DNA from: Oikopleura dioica
Lineage: Eukaryota; Chordata; Appendicularia; Copelata; Oikopleuridae
DNA length: 64,000 bases
Direction of reading: 5' to 3'
NCBI GenBank assembly: GCA_907165135.1
Contig: OU015568.1
Coordinates: 13,090,501 to 13,154,500 of the forward strand
Positions within the stretch are counted from its first letter, which is position 1. Each line of letters opens with the position of its first letter. Below are positions 11,308 to 22,886 of this stretch, piece after piece. The translations under genes and the position numbers were made by a program. The notes under the pieces were generated by a model. The model was not told the DNA's origin. It saw nothing but the letters and a program-made list of their open reading frames with translations, and made no database searches.

Positions 11308-14300
11308 ATGCCAGGTCTAGTCGTCAATCTTTGGGATGTGGTAACGGCTGCGTTACGTTTAATTTGAGAACAAAGATAAAAAGAAGACGCTCATCATTCC
11401 CTGATCCGAGACGGTCTAGCAACAAACAAGCCAGTATCCTCCGTGAGTCGGAAACCCTTCGAGCCCGCGATGAAATATTTCGACCGTCTAACAATTGACC
11501 CCATCGTGGACGGCTTATTAAATCGGCAATTCCACGCGGACCCGTCCAACATTGAAATTCGATTTTGGAGCGCGAAAATTCCACTTTTGGGCGAATATTA
11601 CATCTCTAAACTCTTTCTAGGTAGACGAACGAGCCTTAATTGCCGCTTTTAGAGGTGGCGATAAGGGAAACACAAGTCGGATCACGTTTCTTGTACTTAG
11701 AAATTTTTCAGCTGCCATTTTCTGGGTCTTATTGAGTTGGCTTTGTATGCAACTGATGCCAGAAGGTGTAACGGAAAACGAATTCTATAACGCGCTTCGA
11801 ATGCCCTTGACTCGCGTATTCGACCCTAAAGGAGCGGATATTTGTTTTACTAATTTAAAGCTAGAATTGATTGGTGAAGATTAGACGCAACCACCGTATA
11901 TAACCACTTGAAAGTATTGAAAACTGCTTTCGTTTTGAGAGTGAGTGGTTTTCCTGTTTAGTTTAAAAATATCCACTGGAAAGACCGAGCCTCCCTGCCA
12001 ATCGGAAATGGCAGTTATCTGAATCCGGTGCTCATCGGCAATTTACCCGCGGACACTGAAATGCCTGGTCTGAGGTAAGCGAGTTAACAAAACGAGGAAA
12101 CTCAATACATGAACATTTGAAATAGAAATCTCTTTTTAACGAACATGTTACCGGCAAAAATGATTACCTAACAATGCACGAATGCGTATTTCTATAATAG
12201 AGTTTCGTTTGTTTTCTATCAGAGCTAAAAGCAGCTCCACTAACTCTCTCCCAACTTTCTTGTTAACAAGGTTGAAGGATTTGCATGATTCTATTCAAAG
12301 ACTACTGACGCATCGAAAAATAGAACTCCTCTTTTCTATTTGCTTGTTTCATCCCAAAATTGAATGAAATTGGAACCGCATACAATTAAAATTACTTCAA
12401 TACCAAATTAGATTCCCCAAATCTAATAATAATATTTGGATCTTGACCAAACAAGCAATTATTTCAGGAAAATCGAACGTGAAAGTCTTCCCGTAATTGA
12501 TGACTCTTGGTTTCACCAGGTTCAGTCTCGACTGCTCGTGGAATTCTACAAGCTTCAAAACGCTCTGGGAATCGGCGACAACAAAGGAATGGACGAAGAG
12601 AAGCTGCTTCAAGTGGAAAGGGACATTCCTGATTGGGTTGGCAATAGATACCTTTATTTTAACAGAGGGCTCAATCGACTTCAAGCTGAGAAAGCTTTGT
12701 TATCAGGTAAATATTTTCCGAAACGTGGTCGAAGTGATGAGCCCCTTGAAAATACATTAAAACTTAAATTAAACTAATCGTATTTGGAGACGAACGTGAT
12801 CCGATAATATTAATCCGATATGGCGAAAATACAGAAGCATATACTTTCTTGATCCTCGAGTCATTTTGAGAACAACAAGCTGACTTCCAGGGCGGGGCGT
12901 ATTTTTATATAAATCTGGCAGCTCTTTTAGGTATACGTAGCTTGGCATCCGCGACGCAAAATAGCATCCTCGAGCTCAATTCAAAAACCATGACTGATAT
13001 TTTGAGTTTATATAAACATAGTAATTTCAGGCTCCTCTCAGGAGCGAATGAGATTTAATAAGATACCTTGTAATTGAGTCTGAGGTGGACTCTTTCTGGA
13101 AGCTCTCCTCTAAACTTTAGAGTCTAAAGTCTTTATGTTTTCAATTCTAGCTTTTGAAGTTTTGATCCAATTCTGAATCCAATCATTTTTAAAATAATCA
13201 ATTTGAGACTCGAGGATTCTTCGATGCTTTAAAATTTCTGAAAAGACGCTGAGAAATATGTTTTCGTAAATATTTTATATCGCAGCTTGTGACGCGAAAA
13301 TTACGGGTTAATCGATGTTTAACATTATCGCTAAATTTCAAGCATGTAGGATTGGCCGATGTGAACCAGCGGCGCCTCTTCAATTGGCAAGAAATTGCGA
13401 ACTCGCCCATCGCCACCCAGTGCGACTTGAACACGTTGAAGGATATGCAGAAACATGCCGCGAAGGTAAGATATCAAAAGAAAAGCGTGTCGTCGGCGAT
13501 AAATGAAGGGAGAAATGAAGAAGTGCGTTGCTGTCAAAATTTTTCGTTAAAAAGTGCACGATGAGGGTTCTAGCAAAGTATTTCGTGAATTTCAGCGGTA
13601 CTCTTTTCACTAAAATTACTGTGTCTCGTTGACAGAACGACAAAATCACGGCGCAACATTCTTGTCGTAACCAAGCGCGTTAGCATTCTTGCCTCGAATT
13701 AATCGGCCTTAATTGCTCTAGAATATCTTTTAACTTTTCATCGTGAGCTGGTAAAGATGTTTATTGATGATGACATGGCGCATTCCGTCACATGTTTCAA
13801 AATTGACCAATTTAATTTTTAAAAAATTTAGCTTGATACGATTCCGTTTCGACAGTCGTTTGTTCAAAGTTCATTCTACCAAGCCTGGCGAGACCGGAAG
13901 AAAGAACTCGAGAGCCAAGGAATACCATTTGAAGATTACGTTATCGACAAGCAGTATGAAGATTTCCTTCGTGGTCCGAACCCGGATGTGGCGCGCGCCG
14001 AGCTCACCAAAGTCCTTGGTTTGTCATTATATGCTTTCCTAGCTGCCCGAATGACTTACGCGAGGCTCAAGATTGTCAGTTACATAAAGGTAAAAATTTC
14101 GCCTTTCTAAAGGTTTCATACAGTATTTTTCGTGTGTTGCGTATTTTGTTTACATAAATCGAGATTTTCCAGTAAATTTTCGGCGCGTGTGAAGCTAAGC
14201 TACTAATTTGGCGTGAATCGAATACGTGTTAATTTTTTCTTAGCATCCTGCGGAGAGACGCGCTAATAAATTTCGCTATTTCGGCCGCGCCGACCGCGTT

Positions 14301-15177
14301 TTTGTGGATTCGGCGACCACCAGGTTTATCAACTCCACATTCGCGACACAACAAGGAACGGGTTTCCAGCGGTCATGTTCAAAACGTCGATCTTAATTTC
14401 ATCCTCGCTACAAATGAGAAACTCGTGTTAGGTCTTCTTTTGCTCAAGTTGTTAAACATGGGTCTCCTTGGGAGTTCTCTTTATTTCTGGATCTGGTATT
14501 TGTCAACAAACCGTTCTTCTTGTCTAAACGATAGCGCAGATGGCTGGTTCGCCACGTATTTTTCCTGGTGGAGGAGCGTCACCGGAACTCATGATCCAGT
14601 CAAACAACTAGAAACGGTTTTCAAAACACAAGAATTCGATGCAATCTTCGCATTCTATTTTTAGAAATTGACGCGTTATAACAAGGGGTAGCTAGTATCT
14701 ACCTGATGCTATCGATAGTCGTTCATTAGGGCAGATGTGTATGTGTTAGGCCCCGCTAAATTGGTGCTCTCGTCGAGCAAGAGTCTCTTGAATTCTTTCA
14801 CGCGAAACATTGATTTTAAAACCGTGAGACAGCTAACTTAACAGAACGCGTGCTGATAAAGGACCTGTATATCAAGGATGGCTACGTGTACTTTTATGAG
14901 GACGGCGGCCCACTGCTGAATTGCAACTCCACACAGTTCAATCACATGGCTTCGCACAAACACTGGTTTTTATCTGTTAACGATAAGCATTGGTCACCGG
15001 ACGGTGTTTATGAAGAAAGAGAGTAAAATATTCTGCATTTTCTGTTGACACAATAAAGGATAGCTTATGTGCATTCCAGGAAATAACTATGCTTACGGAT
15101 CCATAGAGTATGGACCATACTTCAAGAGTCACGGTGAAACTAAAACACCGTTCAAATCGAAACTTTCAATTTCCTGA
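11308..15177 (+). CDS. Unidentified multi-exon gene
   Basis: Several exons look firmly coding: about 11428-11620 (KPFEPAMKYFDRLTIDPIVD), 12469-12705 (LPVIDDSWFHQVQSRLLVEF, LLQVERDIPDWVGNRYLYF), 13290-13465 (VGLADVNQRRLFNWQEIANS), 13830-14085 (SSFYQAWRDRKKELESQGIP), about 14244-14330 and 14844-15018 (IKDLYIKDGYVYFYEDGG, HKHWFLSVNDKHWSPDGVYE). The last exon is 15080-15177 (NNYAYGSIEYGPYFKSHG). The final intron, 15019-15079, needs GA-AG ends. The start at 11308 (MPGLVVNLWDVV) is uncertain. Some segments recall mitochondrial ribosomal proteins of the mL37/mS30 type, but the match is too weak to assign. Whether this is one gene or two is open. Confidence 0.5.
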
Positions 15178-15861
15178 TTCAACTGGAACTCTTCCAAATT
15201 GGAACTTCATATTTGTAAAAACTGTCATTTTTTCATTGTTCTCGGCTTTTAATTGTCGGCAAAACAATGAACATAACCTGCCAATGTAAATTGATTTTTA
15301 TCAGGATCTTTTTATGGTACCGGATATCAAAAATGGTTCGAAGCTTTGACCCTTAATAGTTGAATCCGCTTCTTGGTTTTTGAACGACAAAAGTCGGCGG
15401 AAAAGTCCTAATTATATAGATCATAAAATTTCATTTTTGCCTTTATAGGGAGAAAAAATCGTATTCAAGCAAAGTCGCATTTTGTTCAACCGGAAGTCGA
15501 AAAGATAATCTTCTATGTTATTAAGACAAAAGAGGAAAGAGAGATAATACAGGTTTGACTTATTGGCACTCAACTTTTATCATTTATGAACGAGAAATAT
15601 AAGATTTCATCTAAAATAATTTCAAAAAACAATTCAAACTCTTAGACCTTCACATTCATAAACTTTATTTGTAAATATCGGTTGAGGAACCTGTTGCGTC
15701 ATCTGAAATCCCTTGAGACAACACAGTCATAGGTGCAAGGAACTCCGATTCATCTTTTTTACCCCGTCACCAGTGCATCCCTTCTCGAAGGTTAACATCG
15801 ACGTAACAACAGAGACCAACCTCAAAGTTTCCGGACATCAGCCAGTCTAAACCTGCAGAAA
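15178..15861. other. Intergenic region before the transporter gene
   Basis: About 680 bp without recognisable coding sequence. It probably contains the transporter promoter and 5' UTR, because a pyrimidine-poor CCTGCAG acceptor lies directly before the ATG. Confidence 0.4.
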
Positions 15862-17037
15862 ATGGAGACAAAGTTTCGATTTTTATTTGTGAATCTCTCC
15901 ATCATCCTGCCGCTAATAGTTTTTGGATACTTTCAAGAGACAGTAACTAAATCAAGTACTTTGCTGATTGACGGAAATGATGAAATTCTCATAAGATGGG
16001 AGAGCATGATAACATACTCATTCGTAAGTACTTTATAAGTCATAAATTATAATTAAGCGATATTTCTTAAAGAAAATCTTTTAAAGCGACGCAATCTATT
16101 CTTGTTTAAATTCTAGGTCTGCTTTGTCATCAATACGGCAACCTGCTTCATTGTGAAACTCTTCTTCGCCAAAGGGAGTCGACTATTGATCCCAACGATC
16201 TCATTCAATCACGTCGCTGCTTCATTTTTGATGATGTCCGCGTTGGTACTGACGAATATGTCCCTCGAGTTCGTCCCGTACCCGGCAAAGATTCTCATCA
16301 AATCCTGCAGACCAATTCCAGTTTTCTTTGCTACACTTTGTCTTGCTAATACCCGTCATTCGCTCATGAAGATACTGTCTGTTTTGCTTCTTCTGGTTGG
16401 AATACTCATCTACATGATTGACGAAAGAGGTGCCTTCAACAACAGCGCTCTTTTTGGCAATATCATACTCTTTGTTTCCATCTGCCTTGATGGACTGGCC
16501 GCATTCTTCTTTGAAAAAATCCGTTCAAAAGTTCAAGAAAAAAATTCTGAAAGCTCTATCGAAGCAACTCTTCAACTAGTTGCATCCATCAACTTCATCG
16601 CTATCTTCCTCTCCATACCTGCCCTCTTCATTAACAACGATGTTTACAAAGCATATCAATATCTACAGCTGAACTCGAACATCGTGATGCCAATCTTCAC
16701 CTCAACGTTTTCCTATGCACTCGGGCAGATTGCCATCGGCGCTTCCTATCTGCAGTTTGGCACTCTATCCACTTCCATGGCTCAAACTCTCCGGATTATG
16801 ATCACGCTGATCGGAACTGTAGTGCTCTTTCACGATCCATTCAGCGGGCTGCAAATGATCGGAACCAGTTTCATGCTCCTTGGAATTTTCATCAACTTTG
16901 CCCAGAGTTTTCGATCGTCAAGATCGGAAGAAGAGATGCTTCGAACAGTTTCCTTTCTGGATGATCCCGAGAAGATCCCTCTTGTCGACTCAGATGACGA
17001 AAGTGTCTCTAGTCAAAGCAGTTCAACTGAGCTATAA
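15862..17037 (+). CDS. SLC35B1: SLC35B1-type nucleotide-sugar (ER ATP/ADP) transporter
   Basis: Two exons (15862-16023 and 16117-17037; GT-AG intron) give about 347 aa with roughly ten hydrophobic helices. Family marks: VFGYFQETVTKS in TM1 (GY.QE.it), NMSLEFVPYPAKILIKSCRP (the FVPYP...KSCKPIPV signature), and ALGQIAIGASYLQFGTLS late in the bundle. The acidic, Ser-rich tail (DSDDESVSSQSSSTEL) is cytosolic by topology. SLC35B1 and its yeast and worm homologues sit in the ER membrane and have been described both as UDP-galactose and as ATP/ADP exchangers; sequence alone does not decide the substrate. The gene converges with the GPCR gene, 90 bp apart. Confidence 0.88.
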
Positions 17038-17127
17038 TTTAAATTCTTGACTTCCACCACAACAAATGCTTGTATTTCTTTGCTTACATGCTAATTTATA
17101 AACAGAATAAATAATATCTGACCAAGT

Positions 17128-20100
17128 TTATTTGAGCTTAATGTTGCCATTACCATTCTCGCCAATAGAAGCTTTGCTACTTGCTCTCGAATTTCGACTT
17201 GCTCGACTTGCTCTTCTGGAGTAGCCAGGAATATAAGCGCTGAGGAATTCTTCTGTGGCCGTGGATGGGGTCGGAGTAGGTAGAAGAGATGTTGATGAGT
17301 AAACTGAACGGGCTGTTCACAGAAATGGCCGAGGTGCAATAACAACAGATCACTCCGCGTGCACTTGTACTAACTACGGGTTCTGTCTTTTGTGAAAAAA
17401 TGACATGCTTTTGAGATCTGTAAAAAGAAACAAAGCGCGTCGAAGGTGAGTGCAGAGGGGATGATCCCCTTCCCGCGAAAAAATGGAAGTAACGAAGTCT
17501 CGGCAGGGGCTGAGGCAATTATATTTTGGTTTTTGGAAGGCTCGCCGCCGAGCGAGATTTTCCGCGTTTTCGCACGTCGGCCAATTAACGACATCATACC
17601 TGTGGGAGGACGCAGGCTCAGCGACTTTGGGCGGAACATGTCTTTGATGGAAACGTTGTCCTAAGAGGAACATCAGTTTTTGCAGTAAATTTCGATAAAA
17701 TTTGCGTTATTTGAAGTTTTTTTTGATTAATTTGTCAACAAGTTTGATCTGTCCATTATAATTGTAATCAAGAGACTCTTAGTCAAAATAAAGCTGGAAA
17801 GGATTGACTTACAAATATAATTTTATTATTACTAGTCAGAAAAAACGTGACGCGACTTGCATATTTTTCATGTTTCCCACAAATCGCAGGTTTGGGTTCA
17901 AGAACGCGTGAAAAATGGGAAGAATTTGAGAGTGAATCTAGTGGCCACTTACAACTAGATCATATTTGGCAAGTGTTTAGAAGGACGCGTGAGGGTAATC
18001 GCCGATCATTGATCACCCGCGAGGATACAAATTTTAGAGCATTAGACACCCTCCTCTTCAACTTGAAACTAACTTGCGCAAATTAACCTGCACGTTAATG
18101 CATGCGAAGATTTTGAATATGCCTTGAATTTTTGGATATCTTGAAATATTACTTACATCAGCATCGCGCCAGTGGAATGTCGACGAGATGTTTTCAGTGA
18201 CAGTGGCCCTCGATTCCGACGGATTCAGCCGTTCCCTAACAGCCTTTTCAATTTATCATTAAAAAAGAACTATAATTTTGAAAGTCACCGCTCGTCGATT
18301 TGAAATTCGCCGCTGGAGGCCGTAAAATTTTCGCTTTTTGCAAGTTCAATTGAAGATTAAAGACAAAGCGACTGTCTAACCGCTTTAAAAAGAGGTAGCC
18401 TAGATATTTAATGCGGGTATACTGCGAAAAGAAGCTATCAGTAATCCCTTTTGACGCGTAGTGAGTTATTTCGAACTGGTAGCTTGAGATGGCGCTGTGT
18501 TTCAGAATTGAAGAAGCAATAGAATATTGACACAAAGGCCCCTTGAAATCCGGATAAGACCGAGTTTATGTAAGCAAATACGTGAAATCCTAAACAAGAT
18601 ACACTACTTATCGCCTGAATTAAAAAAAAAACCTGAGGTTTCCGGGTCTGTATTTGGATTCACGAGAAAGATCACATACGTCATCCCCAGTAGCGGAGAA
18701 AGCAGGAGAGTGGCTTTCAGGGCCTTTTTGAGTGGTTAGCGAAGCTTGATAAAGACAGATTTGAAAGTAATTATGGGAAGATGATAAATCATTACCGCCC
18801 TTACGTGGGGTCAGAATTACGGATCCTGTATTATTTGCCTTATCATTATTGAAAGCTTCAAAAACCACATTGCCTGTTGGACCTGTGGCTTATTCTGATT
18901 AATCATTCTCGTATTGCCTGTTCTAGCGTTGAGCACCTTCTGTCACATGTAAAATTTAAGGTTCAATTTCTATCTTTTTCAGCGAAATGCAACGCGTTCC
19001 TTGCGTCATGAGGATTCTGATGATGTTGAGAAGAATAAACAGATTGGTCGCTAGAATCAGTAAAATCGGTGTGCGGCGGATCCACTCGATCGGCGAATGG
19101 CTCATCCAGCACTAGATTTAGATTCGTTAGTCCAAGTTGGACACGTTACGTTTGTCCGGTTTTGCAAACAATCTCTGTGTATCATAAACAGTATTGCAAG
19201 AGAAAAGTAGTTGTCTAACCGACTTTTCAAACAACTGCCTTTTCACGGAATACCTGATCCTCCATGACATTGGACGCAAAAACAGCCCACAGCGCGACGA
19301 TAATTCCGGGCACTCCCCAGCCGAGGATTTTGTACATCCACATTTTAACTCTGGCGGTGTTGTAAACAACGCCGACCATCACATACAGGTAAATTCCCTC
19401 GACTAGGAGCCAGTGATACATGCACAATTGGAAATAGTTCTACCAACGGACTGATCTTTTTTGTTTTATGATGATAATCACTTCGAAGGATTTGATTGAA
19501 CCCCCTGTTTTAGAATAATCAAGCCCAGGCCTGAGCAGCATAAAGTGAGCGGCAAATCCATGGATACGATCTGAATCATAACTATAAATAGAGCGTTTCG
19601 TTTGAAATAGGTCTCAGTTGAAAATCAGTCAAGTTTCTTACTTGGTGATTTCTAAATGTTTGCGGACGAGGTAAGTGAGAATCGACTCTGTCGAAATTTG
19701 GCAAATAAGTGAGGTGATAAGGTTCCAGTGAATTGTATTCCGCCAGCACCTAAAGATATTGCAACACGAAAAATCCTTGTTTTTAGAAAATGTTCTAATC
19801 TAAAGTGCTGGCTTCTAATAATTATTTCTTCAAAGACAAATTCAATTTTGACTGCTACCAACAAATGCTTCTATTATAAATTTAGTGTTCAAGAGTACCT
19901 GACGGTCCGAATGAGAAAAAATATAATAAAGGCAGTGAGAAGTAGAAGAAAGGAGAAGCCCTTTCCAATAAAGTGAATCTGTCCCATTCGCTTGTTAATT
20001 AATAACTCGGGGCACGCAGTGATGTTGTAACCGAGGGCGTCGCCGAACACGTGGTAGTCTTCGATCATCGCGGTGCATTCCTAGAAGAAAAATTGAATCT

Positions 20101-22101
20101 TCGAATTCATGCAAATGAGCATTCTCTAAATGCTTTTAATGGTGGCATTGATTGTCTCACTGCCAAAATGCTACTTTGGTCACACGTGCCAACCGTTTAT
20201 GATGACTACTCTCAGCCTTGAAAATAATGGACCATTATTAATGGTCTGTCACACGATTCATGTGATTTTACCGTATTTGACGATTCCAGCTTATGACACA
20301 AGCTCTCATTATAGTTGGTACGTCCGCTTTTAAAAGCTCCACATTCGACCCCTCACGTGACCCGTATCCGGCCATGAGTCGGTGAGAATGTGGAGCTCCT
20401 TCCTTTCAGCATCACAGGAAACAGTTATGTTACCGCTATACGAGCCTGTAATGGGACAAATATCGAGATAACTTCATAAATAGATATTTTAGAAGTAAGC
20501 ATTCTTGTCAAGTTTGAGCCCAATCTGTGCAGCTTATTTCGTACTCGTCGATCGGCGAAATCACTCCAAAACAAAGAGAAGGCTCTGAGTGGGGATCATC
20601 AACTGATCAGAGAAACTCGCGTTACCCATACTCTAACTCGATAATCTACAACACCTTGATAGAACAGCGGATTCTTGTAAAATGCCTTGACGAACAATTA
20701 CAACGCAGCAGGTTACTTCTAAGCACTCGCAGCCAAAATATTGTAAAAATATTTTGCGCGAAATATAAAAGTTGATTATGCTCTCCAAATTCAAAAGATC
20801 GTTAAATATTATCAATGCAGGATCATGTTTTCGGAGTTAGTCAAAACATTTCGCTAAAAAAACGTGTTTTCCTATTTTTGAAAGGTATCGTTGACCTTTT
20901 ATCGCATTCTAGCTTCTCGAACTAAGCCATATTTCCATCGATCAGTAATAAATAAGCTGATAGATTGAAGTCTACTATTTATAGCCTCTTTCGGATGTTT
21001 GCGCAAATCATACTGTACGTCAAGCACTGTATAAAATTATATAAAGATCCCCTTCACAATAGCGTGGCGTACTGGATAGCACTGTTCTGGCGTCAATAGA
21101 TTGGTTAGATTGCACGCCAAGTCAGTCGAGTCTTCTTGAACCGCAGTCATCATTTTACACTAAAAAGATTTGGAAAATTTCAACCTCATAAAGATACTTG
21201 AATGTCTTCTCGGCGATCTTCAATGGCGATTTCATACGGAAGCTCGTCCAAAAACGCGTTCAAAAGGCGGATACCGTAGTCTTGCTTTCGCTCGGGCAGT
21301 CAGTACTAGGGTCGGCTCGTTTTTATGATAATTCAAACTCGAAATTATCAAGAAAAACCGCAAAGTAAAGATTAAATTGCTCAAAGTTTCTTCCTTCTGC
21401 AGAATAAGCAAATTTGAAAGAAAAACGAGATTTTTATCAGCGAAATTTTCCGCAAAAGGAAAAGCATTATGTTGAGTGCGGCGATAAGCTCTACAAACCC
21501 AGTGCTGGATAAAAACAACTGGTTAAGAGAAACGGCCATCGGTTAAATCTCTTGATAGCAGTTGGATTAATGGAACCAGAGCTCGCCTTTCACGGTGTTT
21601 TAACGGCACTTATTCGATCAAGCTATGAAATTGAAGACGGCAATGTGACTTTTGCGCAAATTCTTTTTAATTGATCGTTGACGATTTTTGAGCGATTGCC
21701 TTTTTTGAAATGAGTCGACCCTAGTCTGTATTTTTTGCAGATAGCTAAACGTGAGCATTAGATAACTAGAGACGTAGCAACAAGATTCCTTTGATGGCGA
21801 GGGCATATTTTACCTATCAGATAGTTGTCCAGACATCGTACCTTCAAAAAACGGTTTAAAACGTCTACAGAAGCAAAATTAACCTTGCAATAGTTAAGAT
21901 CGCGAGCCCTATTGAATTCTTCAAACGGCTGGCCATCGACATAGAGCGTCTCAACCACGTAGGAATTGTCGTTAGATGAAGTGTCAGGGTACTCGTCGTA
22001 ATTCTCCACAGTAGCGTTCCATTCCAACTGATAATTAAAAAAGGCGATGCGGTTCGTGCACTCCTGTTGACATTCTACGGAACAGGGGTCAAACTCGAAA
22101 T
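17128..22101 (-). CDS. Secretin-family (class B) G-protein-coupled receptor, 5' end incomplete
   Basis: Minus-strand exons give all seven helices in order: TM1 about 19910-20090 (GKGFSFLLLLTAFIIFFLIR), TM2 about 19640-19750 (RNTIHWNLITSLICQISTE), TM3-TM4 19256-19440 (YHWLLVEGIYLYVMVGVV, ILGWGVPGIIVALW), TM5 about 18985-19110 (PILLILATNLFILLNIIRIL), TM6 about 18645-18740 (KKALKATLLLSPLLGMTYVI), TM7 18504-18592 (SGFQGAFVSIFYCFFNS). These are class B signatures. The Cys-rich ectodomain spans about 20350-22101 (FDPCSVECQQEC, CNLTNLLTPEQCYP, NITVSCDAERK). The C-tail exons 18158-18243, about 17600-17662 and about 17128-17305 end SIGENGNGNIKLK. The intron 18244-18503 needs GA-AG ends; read-through would instead stop at 18438. 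No GPS motif of adhesion GPCRs was seen. Ligand unknown. First exon not found. Confidence 0.82.
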
Positions 22102-22886
22102 CTAATTTAGCGGATACTCGATACTCATTTTATTTTGATTGAATTACCGACTTTAATTGAGACGACTAAAAAATTATTCAAAGATAAATATGTTAATTGC
22201 TCTGTCTAAATAGCGAGAACAATGAGGGAAAAATCCGTTGATATAGAAGGTATCAAAATAGTTGATTTTCTTTCTGCTCTTGTTTTATTATTACTCAGTG
22301 ATCCCCTTATTTTTATTTATTAAAATGAAAGTTTGGACCTTTGTATTTTCCTTCTTAGAGTAAAAGTTCTAGTTCTGAGCCCTTCCTATCCATTGCTGGG
22401 TGATCTTTGGAGCAGTGTGGCTCATTACTCCTCCTTGAATGCTCATCTTCTTTTCCTTCTTCTAAATTTGCCATGCATCTCTTTGGATCGACGAATTCAC
22501 GAGTGAAAAATAGCAGTTGTAAATTTTAAGCGAAAGTACTAAGAGAGGGCAAGAAGGAGTCCAGGAAGAAGGATCTCGGTGATTAAGGCTGAGCGAGAAC
22601 CACAAATTTATTGACAAGACAAATAACTCCCCACGATCACACAGGCCGCCCTTAAAAGTATCCCAGTTTTTTCGTCTTTCCAAAAACTGGTTTCCAGCCA
22701 ACCTTCAATTTCCTCCCTGATAGATTTTATAGTTTCAAAGAGATATTTCAAAACAAAAGTGAATAAATAAAAATCATTTTTTTTTTCTTTCAAATTTATT
22801 GGCAGTTTGGAGTGATTGGCAGCGTTTTTGGCACCGTTGGTACGCTTGGCAAAATAAGATGAAAAAATTGAAAATTTCAAAATATG
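22102..22886. other. Spacer between netrin-G-like and GPCR genes
   Basis: Both neighbours are on the minus strand. The first (signal-peptide) exon of the GPCR should lie here, or the GPCR may share a transcript with the upstream gene, but I could not identify an exon. Confidence 0.35.

Noticed and set aside
17446-17664. Plus-strand 72-aa ORF
   Set aside because: It is the antisense shadow of a GPCR tail exon (about 17600-17662, minus).
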